Assembly (NCBI GenBank): GCA_050302175.1
Contig: JBNLAN010000018.1
Span: 1 to 64,000, forward strand
Source: JBNLAN01 sp050302175
GTDB taxonomy: Bacteria; Pseudomonadota; Zetaproteobacteria; Mariprofundales; Mariprofundaceae
Direction: 5' to 3'
Length of the DNA stretch: 64,000 nt
The notes under the pieces are model-generated. The model was not told the DNA's origin. It saw nothing but the letters and a program-made list of their open reading frames with translations, and searched no databases. The position numbers and the translations under genes are program-made. Positions 25,338-34,461 of this stretch are shown one piece after another; the stretch's first letter is position 1; each line of letters opens with the position of its first letter.

Positions 25338-27371
25338 CTCGAGTCCGAAACGCACTACCACAGCGCTGACGATGGCCACCCCGATGGAGAGGGCAATTGA
25401 AAATAGCGCTTCGCGCCTGCCGATCACTTTCAGCATCACGGCGAAGGTTGAAACGCAGGGAATATAGAACATCAGAAAAATCAGGAAGGTGCTGATCTGC
25501 ACCCAATCCAGCAGCTGATCCACTTCGAAGGTTCCTAGCGCCTGATAGATCATCACCAGAGATAACTCTTTGCGCAGTACGCCAAACAGGATGGGCACAC
25601 CGAGCGCAATTGGCAGCCCCAGCGCCCACACAGTGATTGGCGCCAGCGCTTGATTAATCCACACGTCCGCACCGGCGTGATGCAAGAGTGCCAGCAGGAT
25701 ACTGCCGCCGACCAGAAGCGGCATGACGATGGTGAGAATATCACGGGTGCGCTGCCATGTGGATGTCAGCACTGGAGAAATTTTGGGTAGGGCATAGGCC
25801 GGAATCTCCTGAATAATCCCGGGGCTGATATCGGGGTAGCGGCGAATCAGGAGTTTGCTGAGTGCGGCGATCATGAACAGATTCAGCATAAAAATGGCGA
25901 AGATGCCCAACCCCCCGAGATACTTGCCGCCTAATGCCAGCACTACGGCCGAGCGCGCCGAGCAGGGCACAAACGTGATCAGCAGCGAAGCGATGACGCG
26001 GTCGCGGCCGGTGACTGCGTGGCGGGTAGCGGCGATGGCCGGTACATTGCAGCCGAGGCCGAGCAGGAATGGCATGGCTGCCTTACCATGCAGGCCGATT
26101 TTGTGGAAAAAACGATCCACCATGAAGGCAACGCGCTGCATGACGCCAGACTCCTCCAGCATCACCAGCATCAGTACCAGTGGCAACATGTAGGGCACCA
26201 CAATGCCGATCAGTCCAATCAGGCCATCGGTCACCGCACGTCCGACCACACCGGTGAGTGATTCCGGTTGCCAGGCGCTCACCATTTCGGCCAGTCGGGC
26301 GGCCGTCATGGCATCGAGTGCTGTGCTTACCTCGAAAACCATGTACAACACAGCGGCGAATACACCAAGGCTGCCAACGAGCCCCCAGCGCGGATGCAGG
26401 AACAGCGCGTCGAGCCGGTCTTCCCAGGTGATGGTGGCAGAGCGGTGGTGCAATTTGGCGACCCGTTCGAAAATTTGCGCGGCACGGTGATGTCGGTCGG
26501 CAGCGACCTCTTCCTGCAGGCTGCGCGGCAGGCTCTTTGAGGCTTCAAGCCCGATGGAGAGAAACTGTTGGTGCAGTTCGGGGAAGTGGTGCTTCAGCTC
26601 CGACACAAAATAGGGGTCAGACTGTAGCAGTTGTATATTTAAAAACGTCTTCGGCACCTGGAAAGCTTCATGCAGGCCGGGATGGCTCAGTGAGTCTCTC
26701 AGCTTGTCCGACCACTCGCCAATATGAGCGCCAACCGGTTGTGGTAGTGGGCAGATCTTGTTGCGCACGCTTTTAGCAGCAGTTTCAAACAACTGAGCAA
26801 TACCATGCCCTTTGATGGCAGTCATGGGCACTACCGGTACTCCGAGCTCCTTCTCAAGCTGCTCGATGTCGATAAGCATACCTTTGCGGCGCGCCTCATC
26901 CATCATGTTCAGGCCGATAACGATAGGGAGGCCAAGCTCGGTGAGCTCAAGTGTGAGTTCGAGATGGCGCTTCAGCGTGCTGGCGTCGATGATGTGAATC
27001 AGGATGTCGGGGCGTGAAAATGGCGCTGGCGGCTCGTCGGATTCGTGGGCGGAGACCGGCGGCCGGGCATCGCCCCATAACAGGTATTTGAGCCCTTCCA
27101 GATCGTCTCCCTGCAAGCCGTGTAGCGAATAGAGCGCAGGCAGGTCGATCAGTTCCGCCTCATCCATGCCCACTTGCACGGTACAGCGCTTGTAGGCACT
27201 CCCCGTGCCGGCAAGATGTCCTTGATCCACGCTGGTGCTCGCCACGGTATCGAAGATAGTGGTCTTGCCGCTGTTGGGCTGGCCGATCAGCGCCATGCGC
27301 AAACGACTTTGGCCGCGGAAGAAAGGCCCCTTTAGCGGAACGGGCTGCGCGATGATTTCGCTTGGTGTCAT
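25320..27371 (-). CDS. feoB: Divergent ferrous iron transporter FeoB
   Basis: FeoB imports Fe(II) across the inner membrane. The 683-residue protein has an N-terminal G domain: G1 GQPNSGKTT (residues 30-38), G3 DLPALYSL with Ala79 where DxxG needs Gly, and G4 NMMD (155-158). The switch-I stretch lacks the usual GNWPGVTVE, and a Pro/Ser-rich insert lies at about residues 101-119. The membrane core has the Gate features GLGCNVPAIAATR, PCSARSAVVLAL, FGVLRKELSL and YIPCVSTFAVML. No FeoA is adjacent. The G-domain changes may alter GTP hydrolysis; transport function still looks likely. Confidence 0.9.
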   Translation of the reverse strand: MTPSEIIAQPVPLKGPFFRGQSRLRMALIGQPNSGKTTIFDTVASTSVDQGHLAGTGSAYKRCTVQVGMDEAELIDLPALYSLHGLQGDDLEGLKYLLWGDARPPVSAHESDEPPAPFSRPDILIHIIDASTLKRHLELTLELTELGLPIVIGLNMMDEARRKGMLIDIEQLEKELGVPVVPMTAIKGHGIAQLFETAAKSVRNKICPLPQPVGAHIGEWSDKLRDSLSHPGLHEAFQVPKTFLNIQLLQSDPYFVSELKHHFPELHQQFLSIGLEASKSLPRSLQEEVAADRHHRAAQIFERVAKLHHRSATITWEDRLDALFLHPRWGLVGSLGVFAAVLYMVFEVSTALDAMTAARLAEMVSAWQPESLTGVVGRAVTDGLIGLIGIVVPYMLPLVLMLVMLEESGVMQRVAFMVDRFFHKIGLHGKAAMPFLLGLGCNVPAIAATRHAVTGRDRVIASLLITFVPCSARSAVVLALGGKYLGGLGIFAIFMLNLFMIAALSKLLIRRYPDISPGIIQEIPAYALPKISPVLTSTWQRTRDILTIVMPLLVGGSILLALLHHAGADVWINQALAPITVWALGLPIALGVPILFGVLRKELSLVMIYQALGTFEVDQLLDWVQISTFLIFLMFYIPCVSTFAVMLKVIGRREALFSIALSIGVAIVSAVVVRFGLELFRLF

Positions 27372-27423
27372 GCGCCTAGCCTAAACCGAATTGGGCGTAC
27401 GGCAATCACTGCCGGTTGTGGGG

Positions 27424-28245
27424 CTATTGAGGTGCTGGTGGAAGCGCGTCCCACGCCTCAAGGTACTGCTGCAGGTGCGGGCGGCTCTTCCCCTCCTCTT
27501 CGAGATAGTTGCGCACGCCAAGCAGGCAGCGGGCGTAGGCGTTATCGTTAAGAAGCCCTGCAAACAGCATCCAGCGCAGGTAGATCAAGGCCGTTGTCAG
27601 TACGTCGGTTTCGCAGTAGTTGCGGATCGCCTCAATCTGGCCGGATTCAAACAGGCCGCGCACATCGTCGCCCGCCGTATCGAGCTTGCCGGGTACGCCG
27701 AGAACGCTGGCTATTTCGTGCATGGAGCAGCGAGCCGAGGCACCATAATCGGAGAGCACCTCGGCGAGATCGACGTGATAATCGCGTGAGTAGCGCGAAT
27801 CGTAGTTGTTCCATTTGTCGCCTTCATTAAACCAGCGCGGGCAGGAGAGCCCATGCACTATGGCGCGGTATTTAAGAACCGCGATATCGAAACCGCGGCC
27901 GTTGAAGCTCACCAGCGTGGGGGCGCGCGAGCTGATCAGCCCGAAAAAACCCTCCAGCAGTTCACGTTCGCTGCTTTTTACCTCTCCGCCGGAGCCGATG
28001 CGGCGGAGTACCAGCTCTCCACCCTCTTCGCCCGGCTCGCGTACCAGCTGCGCGTAGCTGATAGCTACCACTTGATGGAACGGTTGGCGCGGGAAGTCGT
28101 TTTTGCCGTCCGTCTTCTCCAGAAAATAGTCGGAGAGTGCATCGCGTGCTTCGGTATCGCTGGCCTCTGGGTGATTCAGCAAGCGCCTGGTAGCACCCGC
28201 ATCCGGTACGGTTTCAATGTCAAAAACGAAAATATCACGACGCAT
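27424..28245 (-). CDS. PolB-type 3'-5' exonuclease
   Basis: The 273-residue protein begins IFVFDIETVPD, the ExoI motif (D-I-E) of DEDD exonucleases. SFNGRGFDIAVLKYRAI is ExoII with its Asp, and IRNYCETDVLTTALIYLRW is ExoIII with a YxxxD-like arrangement. It matches the predicted exonuclease family related to the exonuclease domain of DNA polymerase B (DNA_pol_B_exo2) and has no polymerase part. The ATG overlaps the murJ stop by 11 bases. The substrate, probably DNA, and cellular role are not known from sequence. Confidence 0.88.
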   Translation of the reverse strand: MRRDIFVFDIETVPDAGATRRLLNHPEASDTEARDALSDYFLEKTDGKNDFPRQPFHQVVAISYAQLVREPGEEGGELVLRRIGSGGEVKSSERELLEGFFGLISSRAPTLVSFNGRGFDIAVLKYRAIVHGLSCPRWFNEGDKWNNYDSRYSRDYHVDLAEVLSDYGASARCSMHEIASVLGVPGKLDTAGDDVRGLFESGQIEAIRNYCETDVLTTALIYLRWMLFAGLLNDNAYARCLLGVRNYLEEEGKSRPHLQQYLEAWDALPPAPQ

Positions 28246-29800
28246 GTTTTAGTCTCCGCAAGCTGAGTTGCTCGCCCAGTAGTTTCGCTGTGCCGAAGAA
28301 GAGTAGCATGGCACCGCCGATGCAAGCAGCAAGCCATAGCGCGCGCGTGAGTTTTTCGGCCGGGAACGGGAGCAGTGCCTCGAATCCTGCAAGGAATCCC
28401 AGCATGACAAGCGTTGCCAGTATGGCCCGGCCTATGCGTTTGAGGTCGCGGGTTTCGAAAACGCCGCCGTATTTCCGACGCACATGGTTGAGAAGAAGCC
28501 CTGCATTGAAAAAGGCGGCCAGTGAGGTGGCCAGTGCTAAGCCCACATGCGCCAGCGACTGCATCAGGATGATCGCAAGCACGATGTTGGCAATCACGCC
28601 AACGGTGGCATAGCGGGTGGGGGTAGCCGCATCTTTCTCGGCATAGCAGGCGGCAGCGAGCACGCGCACCCAGCAGAAGGCAATCAGCCCCACACCATAG
28701 GCCTGCAGGGCATGCGCTGAAGCCAGCGTATCTGCGGCGGTGAACTTCCCGTGCTCAAACAGGGTGGCGATGATCGGCTGGGCCAGCCAGATCATGCCCG
28801 CAAGCGCTGGCAGGGAGAGCCAGGCAAGCCAGGCAAGCCCGTAGGAGAGATCGTGCTTTGCAGCTGCGCGGTCGCCATTGCTCAGATGCTCGGAGAGCGT
28901 TGGCAGGATGGCGGTGCCCATGGCAATACCAAACAGCGCCAAAGGCAATTCCATGATGCGGTCGGCATAGTAGAGAAAGGAGACCGCACCCACCGGTAAC
29001 AGGGTGGCGAGAATGGTGCCGACCAGCAGGTTGATCTGGATGGCGGCGATGCCAAGTACTGCGGTGGCAAAGAGCTTGAGCGTGCGTCGCACGGCGGCGA
29101 GTTTGATGTTCAGCGTGGGTCTTGGAATCCAGCCGATGCGCTTTAAGGCCGGAAACTGGATGCCGAGCTGCAGCGCACCACCCAGCAGCACACCGAAGGC
29201 GAGGCCGAGCGCCGGATTCTCCATATTGGGGGCGAGCGCCACGGCCGCAAAAATCAGCGCTACATTAAGCAGTGCCGGGGTGGCAGCGGCAAGCGAGAAA
29301 AATTTGTAGGTGTTCAGCACCGCCCAGGCCATGGCGGTGAGGCTGATGAAGGCGAGGTAGGGGAACATCCAGCGTGCCAGCAGCAGGGTCTGCTCCCAGC
29401 GGTCCGGCTCATCGGCAAAACCCGGAGCGAAGGCCAGCAGCAGCCACGGCATTAGCAGTGTGCCTGCCACGGTCAGAATGGTCAGGGTCAGAAGCAGCAG
29501 GCCGGTCATGGCGTTGAGGAATTGGTGCGCCTGCTCATTGCCCACCTTGCGCTCATCGGTAAGCACCGGAACCAGTGCGACGGTAAGCGTGCCCTCGGCA
29601 AACAGGCGGCGGAAAAAGTTGGGAAGCTTGAAGGCGACGAAGAAGGCGTCAGCGAGAATGCCTGCACCCAGCACACGCGCAAGAAAGATATCGCGCACGA
29701 AACCAAGCAGGCGCGAGGCAAGCGTCCAGCCCCCTATTTTGGAGGTGGCACGAATGAGTCCTGAGCCCGGTTTATTTGACTTGTCCGAGTTCATCTCCAT
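28235..29800 (-). CDS. murJ: Lipid II flippase MurJ
   Basis: MurJ flips lipid II for peptidoglycan synthesis. The 521-residue protein is a 13-14 TM MOP-superfamily transporter with TLASRLLGFVRDIFLARVLG at about residues 26-45 (the conserved Arg-rich start), FKLPNFFRRLFAEG, a second-half conserved FLYYADRIMELPLALFGIAM, and further helices at the C-terminus. The ATG at 29800 is chosen; the frame continues to 30238 but that part lies antisense to rpsU. It is divergent from rpsU, and the 123 bases between carry both promoters. Confidence 0.93.
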   Translation of the reverse strand: MEMNSDKSNKPGSGLIRATSKIGGWTLASRLLGFVRDIFLARVLGAGILADAFFVAFKLPNFFRRLFAEGTLTVALVPVLTDERKVGNEQAHQFLNAMTGLLLLTLTILTVAGTLLMPWLLLAFAPGFADEPDRWEQTLLLARWMFPYLAFISLTAMAWAVLNTYKFFSLAAATPALLNVALIFAAVALAPNMENPALGLAFGVLLGGALQLGIQFPALKRIGWIPRPTLNIKLAAVRRTLKLFATAVLGIAAIQINLLVGTILATLLPVGAVSFLYYADRIMELPLALFGIAMGTAILPTLSEHLSNGDRAAAKHDLSYGLAWLAWLSLPALAGMIWLAQPIIATLFEHGKFTAADTLASAHALQAYGVGLIAFCWVRVLAAACYAEKDAATPTRYATVGVIANIVLAIILMQSLAHVGLALATSLAAFFNAGLLLNHVRRKYGGVFETRDLKRIGRAILATLVMLGFLAGFEALLPFPAEKLTRALWLAACIGGAMLLFFGTAKLLGEQLSLRRLKHAS

Positions 29801-29892
29801 AATGCACGCCCTTTTTGTCGCATGGCCGCGAGCATACCTGTTAACGCGCCGCGACTGAAAGGGATTTCGGTGCAAGGCTCCGAAACAAACAT

Positions 29893-29907
29893 TTTCGCAA
29901 GGCGAAA
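29893..29907 (+). promoter_or_regulatory. Hairpin in rpsU leader
   Basis: TTTCGC-AAG-GCGAAA is a perfect 6-bp stem with a 3-base loop placed directly before the ribosome binding site AAGGGGGTGAT of rpsU. It could tune S21 translation or mRNA stability. The role is inferred. Confidence 0.4.
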
Positions 29908-29923
29908 GGGGGTGATGTTTAAT

Positions 29924-30139
29924 ATGCCAGGGATCAGAGTAAACCAGGATGAGGGTATTGAGCTCGCGCTTCGTCGTTTCCGCAAGCAAGTGGAAAAGGC
30001 AGGTGTGATCACCGAATGCCGTCGTCGCGAAGCCTATGAAAAACCCTCCATTGCCTCCAAGCGTAAAGCTGCAGCTGCACGCAAGCGCCTGATGAAGCGT
30101 CTGCGCCGTGTGCGCATGCGGGAAGCCCGCGACTTCTAA
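29924..30139 (+). CDS. rpsU: 30S ribosomal protein S21
   Basis: S21 joins the 30S subunit near the anti-Shine-Dalgarno region. The 71-residue protein is MPGIRVNQDEGIELALRRFR onward, with the basic C-terminus KRLMKRLRRVRMREARDF, fully typical. Its ribosome binding site AAGGGGGTGAT is almost fully complementary to 16S rRNA, stronger than its neighbours. It heads the macromolecular synthesis operon. Confidence 0.97.
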   Translation: MPGIRVNQDEGIELALRRFRKQVEKAGVITECRRREAYEKPSIASKRKAAAARKRLMKRLRRVRMREARDF

Positions 30140-30174
30140 GTCGGCGCGACCCCAATGGTAGTGTTTCAATGATC

Positions 30175-30208
30175 GATGCCGGGCCTTCGTGCCCGGCATC
30201 TTTGTCTT
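30175..30208 (+). terminator. Attenuator/terminator between rpsU and yqeY
   Basis: A 10-bp perfect stem GATGCCGGGC/GCCCGGCATC with a 6-base loop is followed by TTTGTCTT. An internal terminator after rpsU is known in the E. coli rpsU-dnaG-rpoD operon, where it lowers dnaG relative to S21. The interrupted T tract suggests partial termination. Confidence 0.75.
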
Positions 30209-30226
30209 AGTCGAAGGAGAACCGAT

Positions 30227-30673
30227 ATGCTGACGCAACAGATCAATGAAGACATGAAAACGGCCATGAAGAGTGGCGACAAAGGACGGCTTTCGGCCAT
30301 CCGTATGCTAAGAGCTGCGATTAAGGATAAAGAGATCGAGCTCGGCCGCGCTGCCGCGGATGACGACGTATTCGCGTTGATTGCCAAAATGGTGAAACAG
30401 CGTAAGGAAGCTGCCGCGCAATATGATGAGGCAGGCCGCGATGAGCTGAAAGAGAAGGAGCTGGCGGAAGCCGAAGTGCTGCTAGCCTATCTTCCCGAGC
30501 AGCTTGGCGAAGCTGAGATCAAGGCACTGGTCGATGCGGCAATTGCAGAGGCCGGCGCCACCGGTATGGTCGATATGGGCAAGGTGATGGGTATCGTGCG
30601 TCCGAAGGCGCAGGGACGGGCCGATATGGGGATGCTTTCCGCACTGGTGAAAGCGGCGCTGCAAAGCCTGTAA
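30227..30673 (+). CDS. yqeY: YqeY/GatB-related protein
   Basis: The 148-residue protein of the YqeY family resembles the tail domain of the amidotransferase subunit GatB. It starts MLTQQINEDMKTAMKSGDK with AAGGAG 7 nt upstream; a longer frame would include the terminator hairpin. Conserved blocks are LSAIRMLRAAIKDKEIELG, ELAEAEVLLAYLPEQL, and MGKVMGIVRPKAQGRADMG. It may bind tRNA or charged partners, but the function is poorly defined. Its position between rpsU and dnaG is common in proteobacteria outside the enterics. Confidence 0.93.
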   Translation: MLTQQINEDMKTAMKSGDKGRLSAIRMLRAAIKDKEIELGRAAADDDVFALIAKMVKQRKEAAAQYDEAGRDELKEKELAEAEVLLAYLPEQLGEAEIKALVDAAIAEAGATGMVDMGKVMGIVRPKAQGRADMGMLSALVKAALQSL

Positions 30674-30720
30674 CCCCGAAACGACTTGCAGATTCTGCGG
30701 CTGACGACTACATAGCGGAC

Positions 30721-32439
30721 ATGGCTCACTTTCCACCGGAGTTTCTGGATCAGGTGCTCTCCCGTTCCGATATTGTCGAGATTATCTCCCGGCATGTGCA
30801 GCTGAAGAAGGCGGGTTCCAACCTGATGGGGCTCTGCCCCTTCCATCACGAGAAGAGCCCCTCATTTTCAGTGTCGCCGGACAAGCAGCTCTATTACTGC
30901 TTCGGATGCGGCAAGGGTGGCGGCGCGTTTCAGTTTTTGATGGAGCATGATGACTACTCCTTTCCCGAGGCGGTTGAGTATCTGGCCGAGAAGGCGGGGA
31001 TGGAGGTGCCGAAACAGTCGGGCCGGCCTGGCGACGAGGAGAGGCGCAGTAAGGCTTTTCAGCTGCTGGCCAAGGCTGCGGAGCAGTTCTCCCGCAACCT
31101 GTATGCCGGAAGCGGCAAGCGGGCGCTCGATTATTTTCAATCCCGGGGCCTGCCGGATGAGATTCTTCGCAAATACGGACTTGGTTTTGCGCCCGATGGA
31201 TACGGTTTTATGGAAAAGGTGTTTGGTTCGGATGCGCGTATACTGGCGCAACTGGAGGCAGTGGGGTTGCTGTTCAAAGGCGAACGTGGCTATGTGGATC
31301 GCTTCCGTGGGCGTGTGATGTTTCCGATCCACGACCGTCGCCACCATGTGGTGGGTTTCGGTGGCCGCATCATGGGTGATGGCGAACCGAAATACCTGAA
31401 TTCGCCGGAGACCGATTTTTTCCACAAATCTGACCTGCTCTATGGTTTTTCGCTCCATCGTGATGAGATACGCAAACGCAAGCTGGCACTGGTGGTCGAA
31501 GGCTATATGGATGTGCTGATGCTGGCGGCGCACGGATTGCCGGTGGCGCTGGCACCACTTGGCACCGCCATGGGCGAGAGGCAGGTGCGGGAGCTGTTTC
31601 GCCTGAGCGATTCGCCGGTATTTTGTTTTGATGGCGACCGTGCAGGGCGGCAGGCAGCCTGGCGAGCCCTGGAGCGCATGCTGCCACTTTTGAAGGCGGA
31701 GCTCTCACCCCGTTTTTTATATCTGCCTGATGGCGAAGATCCGGATTCGCTGGTGCGAAAAGAGGGTGCAGAGGCTTTCGAGAAAAGGATCGGTGCGGAG
31801 TCACGACCGGTGCTCGAAACCTGGCTGGAGGGGTTGAAGATTCTGGCCGGGCAAGGTGCGGAGGGGCGCGCCCGTATGGCCAAGAAAGCCGATGCGATGC
31901 TTTCGCAAATGCAGGATGATTATTTGAAACAGGCGTGGCGGCAGGAGGTGGAGGCGGCGACCGGTATTCGCATCCATCAAGGCGGGGCAAAGTCTGCGCA
32001 GGCCTCGAGAGCGCCAGCAGCTTTGCGCAGGCGCCACACTTCCGGGCCAAGTATGGAGGAGAAATTTCTCGGCGCGCTCATCCAGATGCCTTCCCGTTTT
32101 CGGCTGTTGCCGGAGGAGTTTCATAAGATTTCCCTTGACGAGGAAGGGCTCAATGCGCTATACACGCGCGCTTTTGCTATAATCGGGCAGAGGGATGAAT
32201 CGAATGGGAGCGATGCCGAGTTTGTGCGCAGGCTGGGCAAAGAGTTTCCTGAGGAGACCCGGATTTTCCAGTGGGCAACCCAGGATACGGTGGATGACGA
32301 AAAATTTTCGGATTTGGTAAGGGCTGTTGAATCCAATGACATCGAGCGGCGTCTGAAGCGCGGGGAGGTTCCCAGCGCCGAAGAGGCTGTCCGACTGAAG
32401 AAACGACAGCTTGAATTGAACCAGCAACGAAGAGGTTAA
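30721..32439 (+). CDS. dnaG: DNA primase
   Basis: DnaG makes RNA primers at the replication fork. The 572-residue protein has the N-terminal zinc finger (CPFHHEKSPSFSVSP with YYCFGCGKGG, about residues 40-68). The RNA polymerase core follows, with the TOPRIM motifs VVEGYMDVLMLAAHG and FDGDRAGRQAA. The shorter C-terminal part (from about residue 430) should bind the helicase DnaB. The ATG at 30721 has no strong ribosome binding site, which suits low expression. Confidence 0.96.
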   Translation: MAHFPPEFLDQVLSRSDIVEIISRHVQLKKAGSNLMGLCPFHHEKSPSFSVSPDKQLYYCFGCGKGGGAFQFLMEHDDYSFPEAVEYLAEKAGMEVPKQSGRPGDEERRSKAFQLLAKAAEQFSRNLYAGSGKRALDYFQSRGLPDEILRKYGLGFAPDGYGFMEKVFGSDARILAQLEAVGLLFKGERGYVDRFRGRVMFPIHDRRHHVVGFGGRIMGDGEPKYLNSPETDFFHKSDLLYGFSLHRDEIRKRKLALVVEGYMDVLMLAAHGLPVALAPLGTAMGERQVRELFRLSDSPVFCFDGDRAGRQAAWRALERMLPLLKAELSPRFLYLPDGEDPDSLVRKEGAEAFEKRIGAESRPVLETWLEGLKILAGQGAEGRARMAKKADAMLSQMQDDYLKQAWRQEVEAATGIRIHQGGAKSAQASRAPAALRRRHTSGPSMEEKFLGALIQMPSRFRLLPEEFHKISLDEEGLNALYTRAFAIIGQRDESNGSDAEFVRRLGKEFPEETRIFQWATQDTVDDEKFSDLVRAVESNDIERRLKRGEVPSAEEAVRLKKRQLELNQQRRG

Positions 32440-32442
32440 TGC

Positions 32443-34413
32443 ATGGCCAACACAACAGAACAGGATCAGCTTCGCTTACGTGAACTCGGGGCCTTACTGG
32501 CTCAGGGCAAGGAAGCCGGTTTTATTACGTATGACTCGCTGAATAAGCACCTTCCTGAGGGGCTGGTGGATGCCGACCAGATCGAGAAGGTGATCAACCT
32601 GTTTACCGAAATGGGTGTTGAAGTGGTGGACCCAGAGCGCGCCCCGACTGGCGCCTACGGTATGCGCAAAGATCGACTGCGTAAGGAGGACTCTGCCCTG
32701 CGTGCTGATACTACCACGCTTGGTACGGTGGTTCGTATTGACGATCCGGTGCGTATGTACCTGCGTGAAATGGGTACGGTTGAACTGCTGACCCGCGAAG
32801 GTGAAATCGAAATCGCCCGCCGTATCGAAGAGGGGCGCCTGCAGGTGCATGAGGCGATTTGCCTTTGCCCGAGCACATTCCGTGAAATTATGCTGCTTGG
32901 TGAACGTGTGGCTGAAGAGTTCGCGCGCTCTCAGGAGACCGGCGAAGATGCCAATGTTCGCGATATTCTTGGTATTGACGATAAGGTGGTGAATGCTGCT
33001 GCGATCGCCGAGTACGAGTCGCGCCTGAATCGAAGTGATGAAGATGAGGATGAGCCGGACGAGGTGAAGCTCGATGCCGACTCACTTTCCGAGGCGATCA
33101 AGGCACGTACCGCCACGCCTGACGGCACGCCGATGCAGGAGACCATCATCACCAAGGAGGAGCAGCTTGCGGAGGCCCTGCAGCATTTTGAGGCGGCCAA
33201 GCAGTTGCACGAAGCGTTCATCAAGCACAAAAAGGCGGCGGATAAAAAGCCGGACGACAAGAAGCTTGCCGCCAAGGTTAAAGAGACACTGGATGCGATG
33301 CTGATGGAGCTGGTGTCGATTCCGTTTTCCAGCAAGCAGATCGATATGCTGGTGCAGCGCTTTAAGAATGCTGTGGATCGTGTCCGCCGTTATGAGCGTC
33401 AGGTTCGTGATCTGGCTCTGCAGGCCAAGATGCCGCGCAAACTTTTTATTGGGTCATTCCTGAAGTTCGGCCCTGCGGATGAGCGCTGGGTGGATCATGT
33501 GATCTCCGAAAATTCGGGTGCGGCATGGATTGAGGCGCTCGAGGGGCTTGCTGGCAAGATTCGCGAGAATCAGCGCCGTCTGAAGCGGGTGGAGCAGGAA
33601 ACCGAGATGAATGTCGAGGAGCTCAAGGATGTTGCTCGTCGCCTGACCATGGGTGAGGCCAAGGCCCGCCAGGCCAAGCGTGAAATGATCGAGGCCAACC
33701 TGCGTCTGGTGATCTCTATTGCCAAGAAATACACTAACCGTGGCCTCGGGTTCCTTGATCTGATTCAGGAGGGGAATATTGGCTTGATGAAGGCGGTGGA
33801 CAAGTTCGAGTGGCGCCGTGGATACAAGTTCTCCACCTATGCAACATGGTGGATTCGTCAGGCGATTACCCGGTCAATTGCCGATCAGGCGCGCACCATC
33901 CGTATTCCGGTGCATATGATCGAGACCATCAACAAGATGATGCGCGTTTCGCGCCAGATTGCGCAGGAGATTGGTCGTGAGCCGACGCCGGAAGAGCTGG
34001 CTGAGGTGCTGGAGATGCCGGTCGACAAAGTGCAGCAGATTCTGGAGGTCGCCAAAGAGCCGGTTTCGCTCGAAACCCCGATTGGTGACGATGAGGATTC
34101 GCAGCTTGGAGATTTTGTTGAGGATGAAAATGCGCTTGATCCGCTCGATAGCGCGGTGAATGCAGCTTTGGCCGAAGCCACGCTGGAAGTGCTTGATGGT
34201 CTCACGCCACGCGAAGAGAAGGTGCTTCGCATGCGCTTTGGTATCGGTATGAATACCGACCATACGCTGGAAGAGGTGGGTAAACAGTTCGGTGTGACAC
34301 GTGAGCGCATTCGTCAGATCGAGGCCAAGGCACTGCGCAAGCTCAGGCACCCGTCGCGTGCGCAGAAGCTGAAAACCTTTGCAGATACATCGGACACCAA
34401 TGCTTTTCCGTGA
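32443..34413 (+). CDS. rpoD: RNA polymerase sigma factor RpoD (sigma-70)
   Basis: The housekeeping sigma factor has 656 residues. Region 1.1 is at the start, region 1.2 at DPVRMYLREMGTVELLTREG, and a long acidic non-conserved region lies at about residues 170-340 (EDEDEPDEVKLDADS). Regions 2.1-2.4 include YKFSTYATWWIRQAITRSIA, and region 3 follows. Region 4.2 is LEEVGKQFGVTRERIRQIEA near the C-terminus. It starts three bases after the dnaG stop and ends in a strong terminator. Confidence 0.97.
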   Translation: MANTTEQDQLRLRELGALLAQGKEAGFITYDSLNKHLPEGLVDADQIEKVINLFTEMGVEVVDPERAPTGAYGMRKDRLRKEDSALRADTTTLGTVVRIDDPVRMYLREMGTVELLTREGEIEIARRIEEGRLQVHEAICLCPSTFREIMLLGERVAEEFARSQETGEDANVRDILGIDDKVVNAAAIAEYESRLNRSDEDEDEPDEVKLDADSLSEAIKARTATPDGTPMQETIITKEEQLAEALQHFEAAKQLHEAFIKHKKAADKKPDDKKLAAKVKETLDAMLMELVSIPFSSKQIDMLVQRFKNAVDRVRRYERQVRDLALQAKMPRKLFIGSFLKFGPADERWVDHVISENSGAAWIEALEGLAGKIRENQRRLKRVEQETEMNVEELKDVARRLTMGEAKARQAKREMIEANLRLVISIAKKYTNRGLGFLDLIQEGNIGLMKAVDKFEWRRGYKFSTYATWWIRQAITRSIADQARTIRIPVHMIETINKMMRVSRQIAQEIGREPTPEELAEVLEMPVDKVQQILEVAKEPVSLETPIGDDEDSQLGDFVEDENALDPLDSAVNAALAEATLEVLDGLTPREEKVLRMRFGIGMNTDHTLEEVGKQFGVTRERIRQIEAKALRKLRHPSRAQKLKTFADTSDTNAFP

Positions 34414-34436
34414 TTGATTCTGCGATCGAAATGAAG

Positions 34437-34461
34437 AAGGCCCCATCCGGGGCCTTTTTTT
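34437..34461 (+). terminator. Rho-independent terminator of the rpoD operon
   Basis: AAGGCCCC-ATCC-GGGGCCTT forms an 8-bp stem followed by an uninterrupted T run. It ends the rpsU-dnaG-rpoD operon and overlaps by two bases the stop end of the convergent ymdB gene. Confidence 0.93.

Noticed and set aside
29801..30238. Long N-terminal extension of murJ
   Set aside because: The extension is antisense to rpsU and its leader; MurJ proteins start close to the TSKIGGWTLASR segment.
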